This document shows positions 23,190 through 32,357 of a DNA stretch of 64,000 nucleotides, piece by piece. Source of the stretch: CAXBMB01 sp052078155 (GTDB taxonomy: Bacteria > Pseudomonadota > Alphaproteobacteria > Kiloniellales > DSM-21159); assembly GCA_052078155.1 (NCBI GenBank), contig JBQJBP010000002.1:558001-622000 (forward strand). The letters are read 5' to 3'. A program made the translations under genes and the position numbers. Below the pieces are notes generated by a model, which worked only from the letters and a program-made list of their open reading frames with translations, did no database searches and was not told the origin of the DNA. Within the stretch, counting starts at the first letter, position 1. Every line of letters begins with the position of its first letter.

Positions 23190-23621
23190 TTATGCCTCTG
23201 CGGCAGCGTCGTCGCCACCTTCAGCAGGGGCATCAGCTTCAGCAGCTTCTGCAGCAGCAGCAGCGGCTTCTTCTTCAGCCATTTTGCGGCGCTCTTCAGC
23301 TTCGCGCATGCGCTCCTGGGCTTTGGCCTTGGGCTGAGGCTGTTTGGTCTGTTCACGACGAACAGGGGCAGCCATCAGATCAGCGGCGCTCAGGAAACGA
23401 GCAACACGATCGGTCGGCTGTGCACCTTTGCTCAGCCAGTTGCTGATGGATTCTGTTTTCAACACGATGCGGTCGGCATGGTCCTGCGGCAGCATCGGGT
23501 TGTAGGTGCCCACCTTCTCAATGTAGCGGCCGTCACGCGGGCTGCGTGCGTCGGCAACGACGATCGAGTAGAAGGGACGCTTTTTTGCGCCACCACGGGC
23601 CAGACGGATTTTCAACGCCAT
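23190..23621 (-). CDS. rpsP: 30S ribosomal protein S16, Ala/Glu-rich tail
   Basis: 143 residues; the first ~80 are canonical S16 (MALKIRLARGGAKKRPFYSI, VVADARSPRDGRYIEKVGTY). The remainder is a charged then Ala/Glu-rich tail, AEERRKMAEEEAAAAAAEAA, making it much longer than the ~82-residue E. coli protein. Tails of this kind recur in alphaproteobacterial S16 and probably lie on the ribosome surface. Second gene of the operon, about 120 bp after ffh. Start ATG at 23621. Confidence 0.97.
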   Translation of the reverse strand: MALKIRLARGGAKKRPFYSIVVADARSPRDGRYIEKVGTYNPMLPQDHADRIVLKTESISNWLSKGAQPTDRVARFLSAADLMAAPVRREQTKQPQPKAKAQERMREAEERRKMAEEEAAAAAAEAAEADAPAEGGDDAAAEA

Positions 23622-23742
23622 TGCGTTCTCCTTGACTGGTCTAAAAAGACTTACTGGTTCACGTCACATCAGAAGCCGGAAGGTCCCGGCCCTGTCTTCC
23701 TCTGCCCGGCGGTTTTCCCTGAGGAGCCCCGCCCGGCAAAAC

Positions 23743-25287
23743 TCACTTCTTTTTGCCCAGGCCGCTCAGGCCCCCGGGCAGTTTGGGCAAGCCACCGCCC
23801 TTGCCAAGATCGGGCAGACCTTTTGAGAGATCCGGCAAACCTCCCTGGCCCAGATCCGGCAGATTGCTCATGTCGGGCAGACCGCCGCCCATATCCGGCA
23901 TGCCGCCGCCACCGCCGGGCATCATGCCGGGCAGACCGCCACGCATCATTCCCTTCTTCCCGAGCTTCTTCATCCGCTTCATCATGCGGTTGGCTTCGGA
24001 AAACTGCTTCAGCAGCTTGTTGACTTCCTGGACTGTGGCCCCGGACCCGTTGGCGACCCGAATTTTGCGGGAGGCTTTCAGCAGCTCCGGACGTTCCCGC
24101 TCCAGCGGGGTCATGGAAGAGATGATGGCCAGCTGGCGCTTGACCATCTTGTCGTCCACGTTGGCTTTATCCAGCTTGGGCATGCCCGGCAGCAGTTTCA
24201 TCAGCTGCTGCATGCCGCCCATTTTGGTCAGCTGTTTGAGCTGCGAGGCCATGTCGTTCAGGTCGAACTTGCCCTTCTGCAGCTTCTTGGCCATTTTCTC
24301 GGCGTCTTGGGCGTCCAGGGTCTCAGCGGCTTTTTCCACCAGAGAGACCACGTCGCCCATGCCCAGAATGCGCCCGGCGATCCGGTCCGCATGGAAGGCT
24401 TCCAGCTCGTCGAGTTTTTCGCCCACGCCCATCAGCTTGATGGGGCAGCCGGTCACCTGGCGCATGGACAGGGCCGCACCGCCGCGGGCATCGCCATCCA
24501 CGCGGGTCAGCACAATGCCGCTCAGGCCGACTTTTTCATTGAAGGCCTGGGCCACGTTGACCGCGTCCTGGCCGGTCATGGCATCAGCCACCAGCAGGGT
24601 CTCGTGGGGCTTTGCGGCATCGCGAACCTGGGCCACTTCGGCCATCAGGTCGTCATCGATGGCCAGACGCCCGGCGGTATCCAGCATGACCACGTCGTAG
24701 CCTTCCAGGGCCCCAGTGGTCAGTGCGCGCTTGGCAATGGCAACGGGGGTTTCCCCGGCGACGATCTTCAGAGTGGCAATGCCGGTCTGCAGACCCAAAG
24801 AGGCCAGCTGTTCCATGGCCGCAGGACGGCGGGTGTCCAGCGATGCCATCAGAACCTTTTTGCCTTCGCGCTCGCTCAGGCGCTTGGCGATCTTGGCGGT
24901 CGAGGTGGTTTTACCGGAGCCCTGCAGACCCACCAGCATCACCGGCACAGGCGGGGAGGCTTTCAGGTCCAGGCCGGTGCCCTGCTGGAAGGGGTTCTGG
25001 CCGTCGTCTTTCTTGCCGGGTTCACCGCCCAGGGTTTCCACCAGGTGGTCATGAACGATCTTGATGACCATCTGGCCCGGATTGACCGACTTGAGCACCT
25101 CGGCGCCCACAGCCTTTTCCTTGACGGACTCGATGAACTGCTTGACCACAGGCAGGGCGACGTCGGCTTCCAGCAGGGCCACGCGCACTTCGCGCATGGC
25201 GGTGGAGACATCGGCCTCACTCAGGGCACCCCGGCGGGTCAGTTTGCCCAGGGCATCAGACAGGCGGTTTTGCAGTGAGTCGAACAC
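23743..25287 (-). CDS. ffh: signal recognition particle protein Ffh
   Basis: The SRP GTPase that delivers ribosomes making inner-membrane proteins to FtsY. 514 residues: a helical N domain, a G domain with GLQGSGKTTSTAKIA, DTAGR and TRVDGDARGG, and a Met-rich M domain with MQQLMKLLPGMPK and RIRVANGSGATVQEVNKLLK for RNA and signal-peptide binding. The last ~70 residues form a Gly/Leu/Pro/Met tail with repeated GGLPDL units (23750-23920), longer than usual. It is the first gene of the ribosomal operon. Start ATG at 25287. Confidence 0.98.
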   Translation of the reverse strand: MFDSLQNRLSDALGKLTRRGALSEADVSTAMREVRVALLEADVALPVVKQFIESVKEKAVGAEVLKSVNPGQMVIKIVHDHLVETLGGEPGKKDDGQNPFQQGTGLDLKASPPVPVMLVGLQGSGKTTSTAKIAKRLSEREGKKVLMASLDTRRPAAMEQLASLGLQTGIATLKIVAGETPVAIAKRALTTGALEGYDVVMLDTAGRLAIDDDLMAEVAQVRDAAKPHETLLVADAMTGQDAVNVAQAFNEKVGLSGIVLTRVDGDARGGAALSMRQVTGCPIKLMGVGEKLDELEAFHADRIAGRILGMGDVVSLVEKAAETLDAQDAEKMAKKLQKGKFDLNDMASQLKQLTKMGGMQQLMKLLPGMPKLDKANVDDKMVKRQLAIISSMTPLERERPELLKASRKIRVANGSGATVQEVNKLLKQFSEANRMMKRMKKLGKKGMMRGGLPGMMPGGGGGMPDMGGGLPDMSNLPDLGQGGLPDLSKGLPDLGKGGGLPKLPGGLSGLGKKK

Positions 25288-25869
25288 GGACGTTCGTTTC
25301 CTCGCTCAAGGTTAAAGGCATTTCCAGATTGCCCCTGTTTTTCAAGCACTTGAGACGAAGCAAAGCGCAAAACGAAAAACGCGCCAGTGCGCGACACTCG
25401 CGGACTGGCGGGGCTCCTTGGAGCCGAAAGATCAGACTTTCGGGCAATTTCAGCGCGGAACATAAGCATTCAGCCCCGGGAGGTCAAATGGATTCCTCGA
25501 CCTGAAAACCCGCTATGTTTCTGATTGGGAGCGGTACCCGGATGACGGGGCGAAGGGCGTGCATCATGTCGCATAACGACTTTGGTCTGCCCAATGGCGC
25601 TTCAGGGAAAGAAAACTATTGAATACTGAATTCAGTATTCTAAAATCACCTCTGTTCCCATAAGGCCTATCAGAGGAACCTGCCTCTGCTTTTCCAGTGG
25701 GTCAGTCGGGCCCCGTGTCATTCAGGCCCCGTGTCTTCAGGTTTCGTGTCTTCACATCACCAATCCTGCCAGGCCGATTTGACCCTTTTGACCGGACCTC
25801 AGGCCCGGCCAGTTGGATAAGCAGAACAGAAAAAACAAAGCCGCCCGGTGAGAGAGTTAAGAGTGATCC
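25288..25869. other. 582-bp divergent region, ffh versus GntR gene
   Basis: Contains the perfect palindrome GGCTCCTTGGAGCC near 25412-25425, the operator-promoter at 25619-25646, and about three tandem 15-bp units built on CCCCGTGTC-TTCAGG at 25709-25755. No supported gene. Confidence 0.55.
25619..25646 (+). promoter_or_regulatory. promoter with embedded 20-bp palindromic operator
   Basis: TTGAAT, a 16-nt spacer, then TAAAAT makes a good sigma-70 promoter reading into the GntR gene. The perfect palindrome GAATACTGAATTCAGTATTC (25621-25640) overlaps the -35 box and fills the spacer, so a dimeric repressor bound there would block polymerase. The natural candidate is the GntR protein encoded 230 bp downstream. 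Confidence 0.65.
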
Positions 25870-26559
25870 ATGACAACCATGCAGCCGCTACCCAGTAAAA
25901 CGGTCTTGATTGATCAGGTGCGCCAGACCCTGCAGGAGGCCATTGCCTCCGGGCAATTGAAACCCGGCGAACGCCTGGCTCAGGAAGCGCTGGCCGATCA
26001 ACTGGGCATTTCCCGGCAGCCCATCAGCCACGCCCTGGCCCTGTTGAAACAGGAGGGTTTTCTGGTCGAAAGCGGCAGGCGGGGCCTGGAAGTGGCGCCG
26101 ATTGATGCGGAGTATCTGCAGGCTCTTTATGAAGTGCGTGCGCCTTTGGATGGGGAAGCTGCCCGGCGGGCCACCATACGCATTGCCGAGGGGGAAGCCA
26201 GCGATGAGCATAAAGCCGCGGTGGAACGGGCTCTGGCCGAAGGTTGGGCCGCATTGGAGGCAGAGGATCTGCCCGCCCTGCTGACGGCGGATGTGGCCTT
26301 TCATCGGGCGCTGGTTCAGCTGTCAGGCAATCCGGTGCTGCTGGAAATCTCTGAACGACAGTGGCCCCACCTGCGCCGGGCCATGATTGCCGTGCTGGAA
26401 AAACTGACCAAAAAACAGGTCTGGGAAGAGCATGCAGCCATCTGGCAGGCGGTTCTGGCGGGCGACCCAAAAGAGGCGGAATGGCTGGCCCGTGCTCATG
26501 TGGAGCAGGCCGGCCGCAAAACCTACAAAGCTCTGTGCAAGCTGGTGAGGCTGGACTAG
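25870..26559 (+). CDS. GntR-family regulator (FadR/FCD type)
   Basis: 229 residues. The N-terminal winged helix-turn-helix (GERLAQEALADQLGISRQPI, about 37-56) is followed by an FCD ligand domain (about 80-215) with the metal-site pattern of that group: D in TADVAFHRAL with its histidine, and later histidines in EEHAAIW and RAHVEQAG. FCD regulators sense small organic acids and usually repress a neighbouring catabolic set. Here it leads a same-strand series with a dioxygenase, an oxidoreductase and a dehydrogenase, and a palindromic promoter precedes it, suggesting autoregulation. Confidence 0.92.
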   Translation: MTTMQPLPSKTVLIDQVRQTLQEAIASGQLKPGERLAQEALADQLGISRQPISHALALLKQEGFLVESGRRGLEVAPIDAEYLQALYEVRAPLDGEAARRATIRIAEGEASDEHKAAVERALAEGWAALEAEDLPALLTADVAFHRALVQLSGNPVLLEISERQWPHLRRAMIAVLEKLTKKQVWEEHAAIWQAVLAGDPKEAEWLARAHVEQAGRKTYKALCKLVRLD

Positions 26560-26717
26560 CGACACCGACTGTTTTCAGGGCGAAGGCCCGCAAAGGAACG
26601 CGGGCGGAAAAACACCGGAGCACCGATAAGTGGTTCTAAGAAGCGATTGGCCCAGAGAGTCCAAAGGACCCGGGCCCGTCTGAAGCGACAAAAAAACAAA
26701 GAGTGGAGGATAAGGTC

Positions 26718-27509
26718 ATGAAACTCACGGCAGAGGAACTGAAACAGTTCGATGAAGAGGGGTACCTCTTTTTCCCGGACCGTTTTTCACCGGAAGAAGC
26801 CGCGCTGCTGAAAGAAGAAGCAGACGAGATCTACAAGCTGGATCGTAAAGAGGTCTGGCGCGAATCTTCCGGCGTGGCCCGAACGGCCTTTGCAGCCCAC
26901 CAGTACTCAGAACCCTTTAGCCGTCTGGGCCGTCATCCAAGACTGATTGAGCCGGTGGAGCAGATCCTGGATGGTCAGGTTTACATGCACCAGTACAAGG
27001 TGAACGCCAAAGCGCCCTTTGACGGGGAAGTCTGGCAGTGGCACCAGGATTACGGCACCTGGGCGCGTGACGATCTCATGCCGGAGCCCCGGGCCATGAA
27101 CATTGCGGTGTTCCTGGATGATGTGACTGCAGCCAATGGACCCTTGCTCTTTATCCCCCGCAGCCACAAGTCGGGCGTTTTTGAAGCGGGCCATGATCTG
27201 GAAAGCACCTCTTATCCCCTGTGGACCCTGGACCGGGCGACCATCACAAAACTGGCCGAGGAAGGCGGGATTGTTGCCCCCTGCGGCAAGGCAGGGTCTG
27301 TGCTGATGTTCCATTCCAACCTGGTGCACGCCAGCCCGCCCAACATCTCTCCCTTTGGTCGGATCATTGTCTATCTGAGCCTCTGCGAGACCAGCAATCA
27401 TATCCGCCAGTTCAAACGGGAGGAATGGATTGCCCACCGCGATTTCACCCCCATTGAAACCCTGCCGGATGACTGCCTGACCGAACTGGTTCAGCAGGCA
27501 GCAGAATAG
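26718..27509 (+). CDS. phytanoyl-CoA dioxygenase family (PhyH) protein
   Basis: A 263-residue Fe(II)/2-oxoglutarate oxygenase. The iron triad is visible as H109 and D111 in WQWHQDYG and H204 in NLVHASPPN; R215 in FGRIIV should bind 2-oxoglutarate. The region before the triad resembles ectoine hydroxylases (YMHQYKVNAKAPFDGE), but there is no ectoine cluster nearby, so the substrate is open. The ATG at 26718 has GGAGGA 7 nt upstream; a GTG at 26703 overlaps that site and is unlikely. It follows the GntR gene by 158 bp and probably belongs to its regulon. Confidence 0.9.
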   Translation: MKLTAEELKQFDEEGYLFFPDRFSPEEAALLKEEADEIYKLDRKEVWRESSGVARTAFAAHQYSEPFSRLGRHPRLIEPVEQILDGQVYMHQYKVNAKAPFDGEVWQWHQDYGTWARDDLMPEPRAMNIAVFLDDVTAANGPLLFIPRSHKSGVFEAGHDLESTSYPLWTLDRATITKLAEEGGIVAPCGKAGSVLMFHSNLVHASPPNISPFGRIIVYLSLCETSNHIRQFKREEWIAHRDFTPIETLPDDCLTELVQQAAE

Positions 27510-27601
27510 AGGTTTGCTGAGCTTTTTCGGAGCTCGTGCGCGTTCCGACGAAGGGCGGAGAACGTGAGCAAACACTTTTGGTGATTTAGCAGCTCAGACA
27601 C

Positions 27602-27637
27602 GACAGAAGTGAAGCGGTAAGCGCGTCACCTTCTGTC
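27602..27637. repeat. intergenic hairpin with GACAGAAG arms
   Basis: GACAGAAG and CTTCTGTC pair around a second imperfect stem (TGAAGCG/CGCGTCA). The same arm words occur in the short palindromes at 56288 and 61632, so it may be a distant relative of the repeat family. Confidence 0.5.
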
Positions 27638-27689
27638 AGTCTTGCTCTGGATCTGCAGATTTTTTTAGCGAAGCAGGATTATCAACAGG

Positions 27690-29009
27690 ATGAATCTCTT
27701 TTCATTGCTGCAAAAGCGGGCGGCTGCCGGACGCCCTGTGCGTGTCGGACTGATCGGGGCGGGGAAGTTCGGGTCCATGTTCTTGTCCCAGGTGGCCCAC
27801 ACGCCGGGTTTGCAGGTGGCGGCTATTGCTGACCTGTCGCCGGACCGGGCCCGTCAGGCCTGTCGCACTGTCGGCTGGGATGACGATCTGATCGGGACCA
27901 CGCATTTCACCGACGACGCCATGGCTCTGATCGCCCGGGATGACCTTGAGGTGATGATCGATGCCACCGGTCATCCGGCTGCCGGGATCAAGCACTGCCG
28001 CGAAGCCACCCGTCAGGGCAAGCATTCCGTCATGGTGAATGTGGAAGCCGATGCTCTGGCCGGTCCTTTGCTCGCCCGCGAGGCGGAAGCTGCAGGGTTG
28101 GTCTACTCCCTCGCCTACGGGGACCAGCCAGCCTTGATCAGCGAGATGGTGGACTGGGCCCGCTCCATCGGCATGACAGTGGTGGCCGCTGGCAAAGGCA
28201 CCAAGTACCTGCCCTCCTACCACAATGCGACCCCGGAAACTGTCTGGCAGCACTATGGCATCACGCCGGAAAAGGCGGCGGAAGGCGGCATGAACCCCCA
28301 GATGTTCAACTCCTTCCTGGATGGCACCAAATCAGCCATTGAAATGGCGGCTGTGGCCAATGCCACAGGGCTTGGGGCACCCAGCCATGGCTTGGCGTTC
28401 CCGGCCTGTGGCGTGGATGATCTGCCCCAGGTGCTGCGCCCGGGTCAGCAGGGCCAATTGGGCGGGCAGTTGGAGTTTTCCGGTCAGGTAGAAGTCGTTT
28501 CGTCACTGGAACGAGATGGCCGTCCGGTTTTCCGGGATCTGCGCTGGGGCGTCTACGTTGTGTTTGAAGCGCCCAATGACTACGCCGCCCGGTGCTTTAG
28601 TGAATATGGCCTGGTGACAGACGACAGTGGTCGTCGGGCCGCGCTCTACAAACCTTACCATCTGATCGGCCTGGAACTGGGCGTGTCGGTGCTCTCTGCG
28701 GCCCTGCGTGGTGAGGCAACCGGCGCCCCTCTTGGCTGGCACGGGGACGTGGCGGCCACTGCCAAGCGGGACCTGGCGGTCGGTGAAACTCTGGACGGGG
28801 AAGGTGGATACTGTGTCTGGGGCAAGCTGCTGCCAGCCCGTGATTCCCTGTTGAAAGGGGCGTTGCCCATGGGGCTGGCCCAGGGCATCAAGATGACGCG
28901 TCCGGTGGCCCAGGGCGAAGTGCTGACCTGGGAAGATGTGGAGTTGTCTGACAGCGACCCCAGCTATCTCTATCGCCGCCAGATGGAACAGGTCTTCGCC
29001 CCGCTGTAG
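27690..29009 (+). CDS. SAF-domain NAD(P)-dependent oxidoreductase (homoserine dehydrogenase-like)
   Basis: 439 residues. The N-terminus is a Rossmann fold (VRVGLIGAGKFGSMFLSQ, residues 17-34) with the homoserine-dehydrogenase-like stretch MIDATGHPAAGIKHC; the C-terminal ~90 residues (LLPARDSLLKGALPMGLAQG then KMTRPVAQGEVLTWEDVEL) form a SAF domain like those of FlgA and sugar-acid dehydratases. This is the COG4091-type predicted dehydrogenase, of unproven function and usually found in carbohydrate or polyol catabolic clusters. Its place between the PhyH and SDR genes suggests one pathway. It starts at the ATG at 27690 with a modest ribosome site. Confidence 0.87.
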   Translation: MNLFSLLQKRAAAGRPVRVGLIGAGKFGSMFLSQVAHTPGLQVAAIADLSPDRARQACRTVGWDDDLIGTTHFTDDAMALIARDDLEVMIDATGHPAAGIKHCREATRQGKHSVMVNVEADALAGPLLAREAEAAGLVYSLAYGDQPALISEMVDWARSIGMTVVAAGKGTKYLPSYHNATPETVWQHYGITPEKAAEGGMNPQMFNSFLDGTKSAIEMAAVANATGLGAPSHGLAFPACGVDDLPQVLRPGQQGQLGGQLEFSGQVEVVSSLERDGRPVFRDLRWGVYVVFEAPNDYAARCFSEYGLVTDDSGRRAALYKPYHLIGLELGVSVLSAALRGEATGAPLGWHGDVAATAKRDLAVGETLDGEGGYCVWGKLLPARDSLLKGALPMGLAQGIKMTRPVAQGEVLTWEDVELSDSDPSYLYRRQMEQVFAPL

Positions 29010-29159
29010 GCATCTAGGTGTGTAGGTGGCTTGTGATCACAAGCTTGCTGACCAGGCAGGGGGTTACGCCGTCACCCCATCACTTTACCCTATCCGGCAA
29101 GTTGCTTTGATCTGGAGCGACGTAATTCTAAAGTCGGGTTTTGAAAAGGGAAATCAGTG

Positions 29160-29921
29160 ATGGCGCAGGACAGGCAGGGTGTGGTTTTGGTGACCGGTGG
29201 CAGCCGGGGCATTGGCGCTGCCGTGGTGCGCCTGGCACTGGCCCGTGGCTTTGATGTGGCCATCAATTACCAGAGCCAGGCCGCCCCTGCGGACGCATTG
29301 GTGGCAGAAGCTCAGGCCCTGGGGCGTCGCGCCGTGGCTTTGCAGGCTGATGTGCGGGACCCCGAGGCGGTTGCGAACCTCTTTGACCAGGCGCAGGGCG
29401 CCCTGGGACCGATCACTGCCCTGGTCAACAATGCCGGGATCACCGGCCGCTCCTCTGCTTTGGCGGAGGTGGATCCAGAGATCATCAAGACCACCATCGA
29501 CATCAATGTGCTGGGCGCTCTCTACTGCGCTCGTGAAGCCGCAGCCCGCCTGTCGACAAAACGGGGCGGGCCCGGCGGGGCCATCGTTAACATCTCCTCC
29601 GTGGCGGCCAGCCTGGGCAGTCCGGGGGAATATGTCTGGTACGCAGCCAGCAAAGGGGCGGTGGACAGCCTGACTGTCGGGCTGGCCAAGGAACTGGCGG
29701 CTGAGGGGGTGCGGGTCAATGCCGTTTCCCCCGGTCTGATTGAAACAGAAATCCATGCCCTTTCCACCGGCGAGCCCGGCCGGCTGGACCGCCTGACACC
29801 GCTTATTCCCCTGGGACGTCCCGCCAGTCCGGAAGAAGTGGCGGATCCGGTTCTTTATCTGCTCTCCGAGGAAGCCAGCTACATCACAGGCGCCAATCTG
29901 ACCGTGTCCGGCGGGCGCTGA
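29160..29921 (+). CDS. short-chain dehydrogenase/reductase
   Basis: 253 residues, classical SDR. Cofactor loop TGGSRGIG at 12-19, NNAG at 90-93, catalytic serine in VNISSV (146-147) and Y161/K165 in YAASK. The end (VLYLLSEEASYITGANLTVSGGR) is that of the FabG-like group. The loop lacks an obvious acidic residue favouring NAD. The substrate is not predictable; it likely oxidises or reduces an intermediate made by the upstream PhyH and SAF-domain enzymes. Start: ATG at 29160 with AAGGGA at ~8 nt; a GTG directly before it is the alternative. Confidence 0.92.
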   Translation: MAQDRQGVVLVTGGSRGIGAAVVRLALARGFDVAINYQSQAAPADALVAEAQALGRRAVALQADVRDPEAVANLFDQAQGALGPITALVNNAGITGRSSALAEVDPEIIKTTIDINVLGALYCAREAAARLSTKRGGPGGAIVNISSVAASLGSPGEYVWYAASKGAVDSLTVGLAKELAAEGVRVNAVSPGLIETEIHALSTGEPGRLDRLTPLIPLGRPASPEEVADPVLYLLSEEASYITGANLTVSGGR

Positions 29922-29994
29922 ACCCTTCCCGGATCGGAACTATTGGTCAGATGGTTGGATCTGTCCGGTCTTCCGTTTGGCTGTCAGACGTCCC

Positions 29995-30585
29995 TCAGAA
30001 CAAATCCCGTATCTGCTGGCGCAGGTGGGGCAGCACGTCGGACTCGAACCAGGGGTTTTTCTTCAGCCAGGCGGTGTTGCGCCAGCTGGGATGGGGCAGA
30101 GGCAGCAGACCCTTATCCTGATAGTCCCGCCAGTGGGCCACCGTTTCGGTCATGGTTTTCTGCTTGGTTTTGGCCAGATAGTGGTTCTGGGCATAAGAGC
30201 CGACCAGCAGGGTCAGCTCAACGCCGGTAAAGGCCGGACGCAGCAGCGGGTGCCAGGTGGGGGCACAGCGGGGCAGGGGCGGCAGGTCGCCGCCCTTGGG
30301 ATTGCGCCCGGGATAGCAGAAGCCCATGGGCATAATGGCCAGTTTGCTTTCGTCGTAGAAAAGATCTTTGCCGATGCCCAGCCAGTCGCGCAGGCGATCG
30401 CCGGAGCGGTCATCAAAGGGAATGCCACTGGCGTGTACTTTGCTGCCGGGGGCCTGTCCGATGATCAGCACCCTGGCTTCGGCAGAGCCCCGGACCACCG
30501 GGCGAGGGCCAAAGGGCAGCTCTTCCTCACAGAGATGGCAGGCGCGAACCCTGGCAAAAACGTGCGCTAATGAGGGGGCAGACAT
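29995..30585 (-). CDS. uracil-DNA glycosylase superfamily protein
   Basis: 196 residues. GQAPGSKVHASGIPFDDRSG (about 43-62) is the motif A region and HPSWRN near residue 164 the motif B loop of the UDG superfamily. The motif A lacks the classic GQDPYH, so it belongs to one of the small single-domain families seen in proteobacteria whose base specificity is not settled. A pair of cysteines at the N-terminus (CHLCEEE) is present but the four needed for an Fe-S cluster are not obvious. It follows cobB by 20 bp on the same strand, so the two are probably co-transcribed. Start ATG at 30585. Confidence 0.85.
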   Translation of the reverse strand: MSAPSLAHVFARVRACHLCEEELPFGPRPVVRGSAEARVLIIGQAPGSKVHASGIPFDDRSGDRLRDWLGIGKDLFYDESKLAIMPMGFCYPGRNPKGGDLPPLPRCAPTWHPLLRPAFTGVELTLLVGSYAQNHYLAKTKQKTMTETVAHWRDYQDKGLLPLPHPSWRNTAWLKKNPWFESDVLPHLRQQIRDLF

Positions 30586-30605
30586 CAGGCAGGTCGTTTC
30601 TTTCT

Positions 30606-31340
30606 TCAGGCTGATTCTAAAAGTTCACTTACAAAATCCGGCACAAGCTGGCTGGCAGGGCCATAGCGGGCTTCGTGAAACAGGGTGGCCCCGTCACTGG
30701 GTTCCAGATTCAGCTCAAGACAGTGGGCCCGGCCAATGGCACGCAGTTCCTGCACGAAACCGGCGGCAGGGTAGACGGTGCCAGAGGTGCCGATGGACAG
30801 GAAGAGGTCACAGTCCTCAAGAGCCTGATAGATGCGCTCCATCTGATAGGGCATTTCACCGAACCAGACCACATCGACCCGCATGCCGCCCTTTTGCCCG
30901 CAGTGGGGGCAGGGCGTCTGAGTGGTAAGGTCCTCCTGCCAGGCGCAGCGCTGGCCACAGGTCTGGCAAAGCGCAGACAGCAATTCGCCGTGCATGGGCA
31001 GCACATTGCGGCTGCCGGCTCTGTTGTGCAGGCCATCGATGTTCTGGGTTACCAGCAAGACGTCACCGGACCAGCGGTCTTCCAGCTCTGCCAGGGCCCG
31101 GTGGGCCGCATTGGGCTGAATGGCCTCGTTCAGCAGGGTCTGTCGTCTGGCGTTATAGAATCCGTGTACCAGTTCCGGATCGCGCTGAAAGGCTTCCGGG
31201 GTGGCCACATCTTCCAGCCGGACCTTGGACCAGAGACCATCGGCATCGCGAAAGGTGTCCAGGCCCGATTCCTTGGAAATTCCAGCTCCCGTCAGGATGA
31301 CAATGTTCTTCCTGTCGGAGAGGGATGCCGGTTGTGTCAT
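30606..31340 (-). CDS. cobB: NAD-dependent protein deacylase (sirtuin, CobB type)
   Basis: 244 residues. NAD-binding GAGISKESGL at 18-27, TQNIDGLH at 98-105, catalytic H117 in PMHGEL, and a zinc site of C125, C128, C144 and C147. Y62 and R65 (FYNARR) match the residues that let class III sirtuins such as E. coli CobB and SIRT5 remove succinyl groups, so desuccinylation as well as deacetylation is likely. It is the first gene of a two-gene unit with the glycosylase homologue and diverges from the phosphatase gene. Start ATG at 31340. Confidence 0.93.
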   Translation of the reverse strand: MTQPASLSDRKNIVILTGAGISKESGLDTFRDADGLWSKVRLEDVATPEAFQRDPELVHGFYNARRQTLLNEAIQPNAAHRALAELEDRWSGDVLLVTQNIDGLHNRAGSRNVLPMHGELLSALCQTCGQRCAWQEDLTTQTPCPHCGQKGGMRVDVVWFGEMPYQMERIYQALEDCDLFLSIGTSGTVYPAAGFVQELRAIGRAHCLELNLEPSDGATLFHEARYGPASQLVPDFVSELLESA

Positions 31341-31506
31341 TAAGAAGTACTTTCAACGCAGGTTTGTTCTGGGGCTGAGCTCTAAGGCCTTTGCCTCCGG
31401 TCTCATTAAGTTATAGAACAAGGTGATCATCCTGCCGGTCACTTTTTTGCCAGCGATAGTTAGCTCGGACCGCTGGTGCCACTTCAGCCAAAGAGGCGAT
31501 GCCGGA

Positions 31507-31983
31507 ATGAAGGTTCTTTTTGTCTGCACAGGCAACATCTGTCGCTCCCCCTCTGCCGAGGGCGTACTGCGCAAAAAGGTGGCAGATGCGGGTCTGTCTG
31601 ATCGCATCGAAGTGGATTCTGCCGGGACCATTGACTGGCATGCCGGCTCCCCCCCTGATCAGCGGGCCATCGGTGTGGCCCTGGCGCGGGGCTATGACAT
31701 GAAAGACCTGCGTGCCCGTGTGGTGTCCAGTCAGGATTTTGAGGACTTTGATCTCCTGATCGCCATGGACAAGGGCCACCATCGGCACCTGCTGTCGCTC
31801 TGTCCGGAAGGCAAGGCCGACCGCCTGCGCTTTTTTCTGGAGTATTTCCCAACTTCCGGCCATGGCCTGGATGTGCCCGATCCCTACTACGGGGAAGTTG
31901 AGGAGTTCGAAGAAACCCTGGACCTGATTGAACAGGGTTGCGACAGCTTGCTGGCTGAACTGAAAGACCGGCTGGAGAGCTGA
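31507..31983 (+). CDS. low-molecular-weight protein-tyrosine phosphatase
   Basis: 158 residues. The phosphate loop C7-TGNIC-R13-S sits at the N-terminus (VLFVCTGNICRSPSAEGVL), and the general acid D125 is in VPDPYYG. The fold and length match the LMW-PTP family, which also includes arsenate reductases; the DPYY tyrosines and absence of the extra arsenate cysteines favour the phosphatase. No tyrosine kinase or exopolysaccharide gene is nearby, so the target is unknown. The ATG at 31507 has GAGGCG about 10 nt upstream. Confidence 0.93.
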   Translation: MKVLFVCTGNICRSPSAEGVLRKKVADAGLSDRIEVDSAGTIDWHAGSPPDQRAIGVALARGYDMKDLRARVVSSQDFEDFDLLIAMDKGHHRHLLSLCPEGKADRLRFFLEYFPTSGHGLDVPDPYYGEVEEFEETLDLIEQGCDSLLAELKDRLES

Positions 31984-32210
31984 CCGGTTTAATGAAAAGC
32001 CGAGAGCTTTGCCGTCTTTGCCCCCAAATGCCTTCTTTGATTCCGGTGTTGGCTGTTTCTTCTGAAAATGTCGGTTCCGATGGTGCAGCCAGCCCAGCCT
32101 GACCGGGACCTGCTGTCTGCCTGAGCCCGTCCCCTGCCCGCCGAATTGTTCTGGTGGAAGCAGCTTTGCAGTCTTGCCACTTCTCCTTGAAGGGAGCCTC
32201 CCGCACACTG

Positions 32211-32285
32211 GAGTCAAATCGGTTTAAGTGGACTCACTGTGTGATAACGCTTGAAGCGTGAAACTCTTTTCAATGCTTTAGAGCA
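32211..32285 (+). repeat. palindromic element, left half
   Basis: GAGTCAAATCGGTTTAAGTGG through GTGTGATAACGCTTGAAGCGTGAA to CTTTAGAGCAT: the first ~75 bases of the element. The right half is missing. Confidence 0.8.
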
Positions 32286-32357
32286 TTATCGAATTTGAGA
32301 TGTCATCGGGCTGCCTCCGGCCCTGTTTTTTTGTCTTTTAGGTAGCAGGATCGCCCC

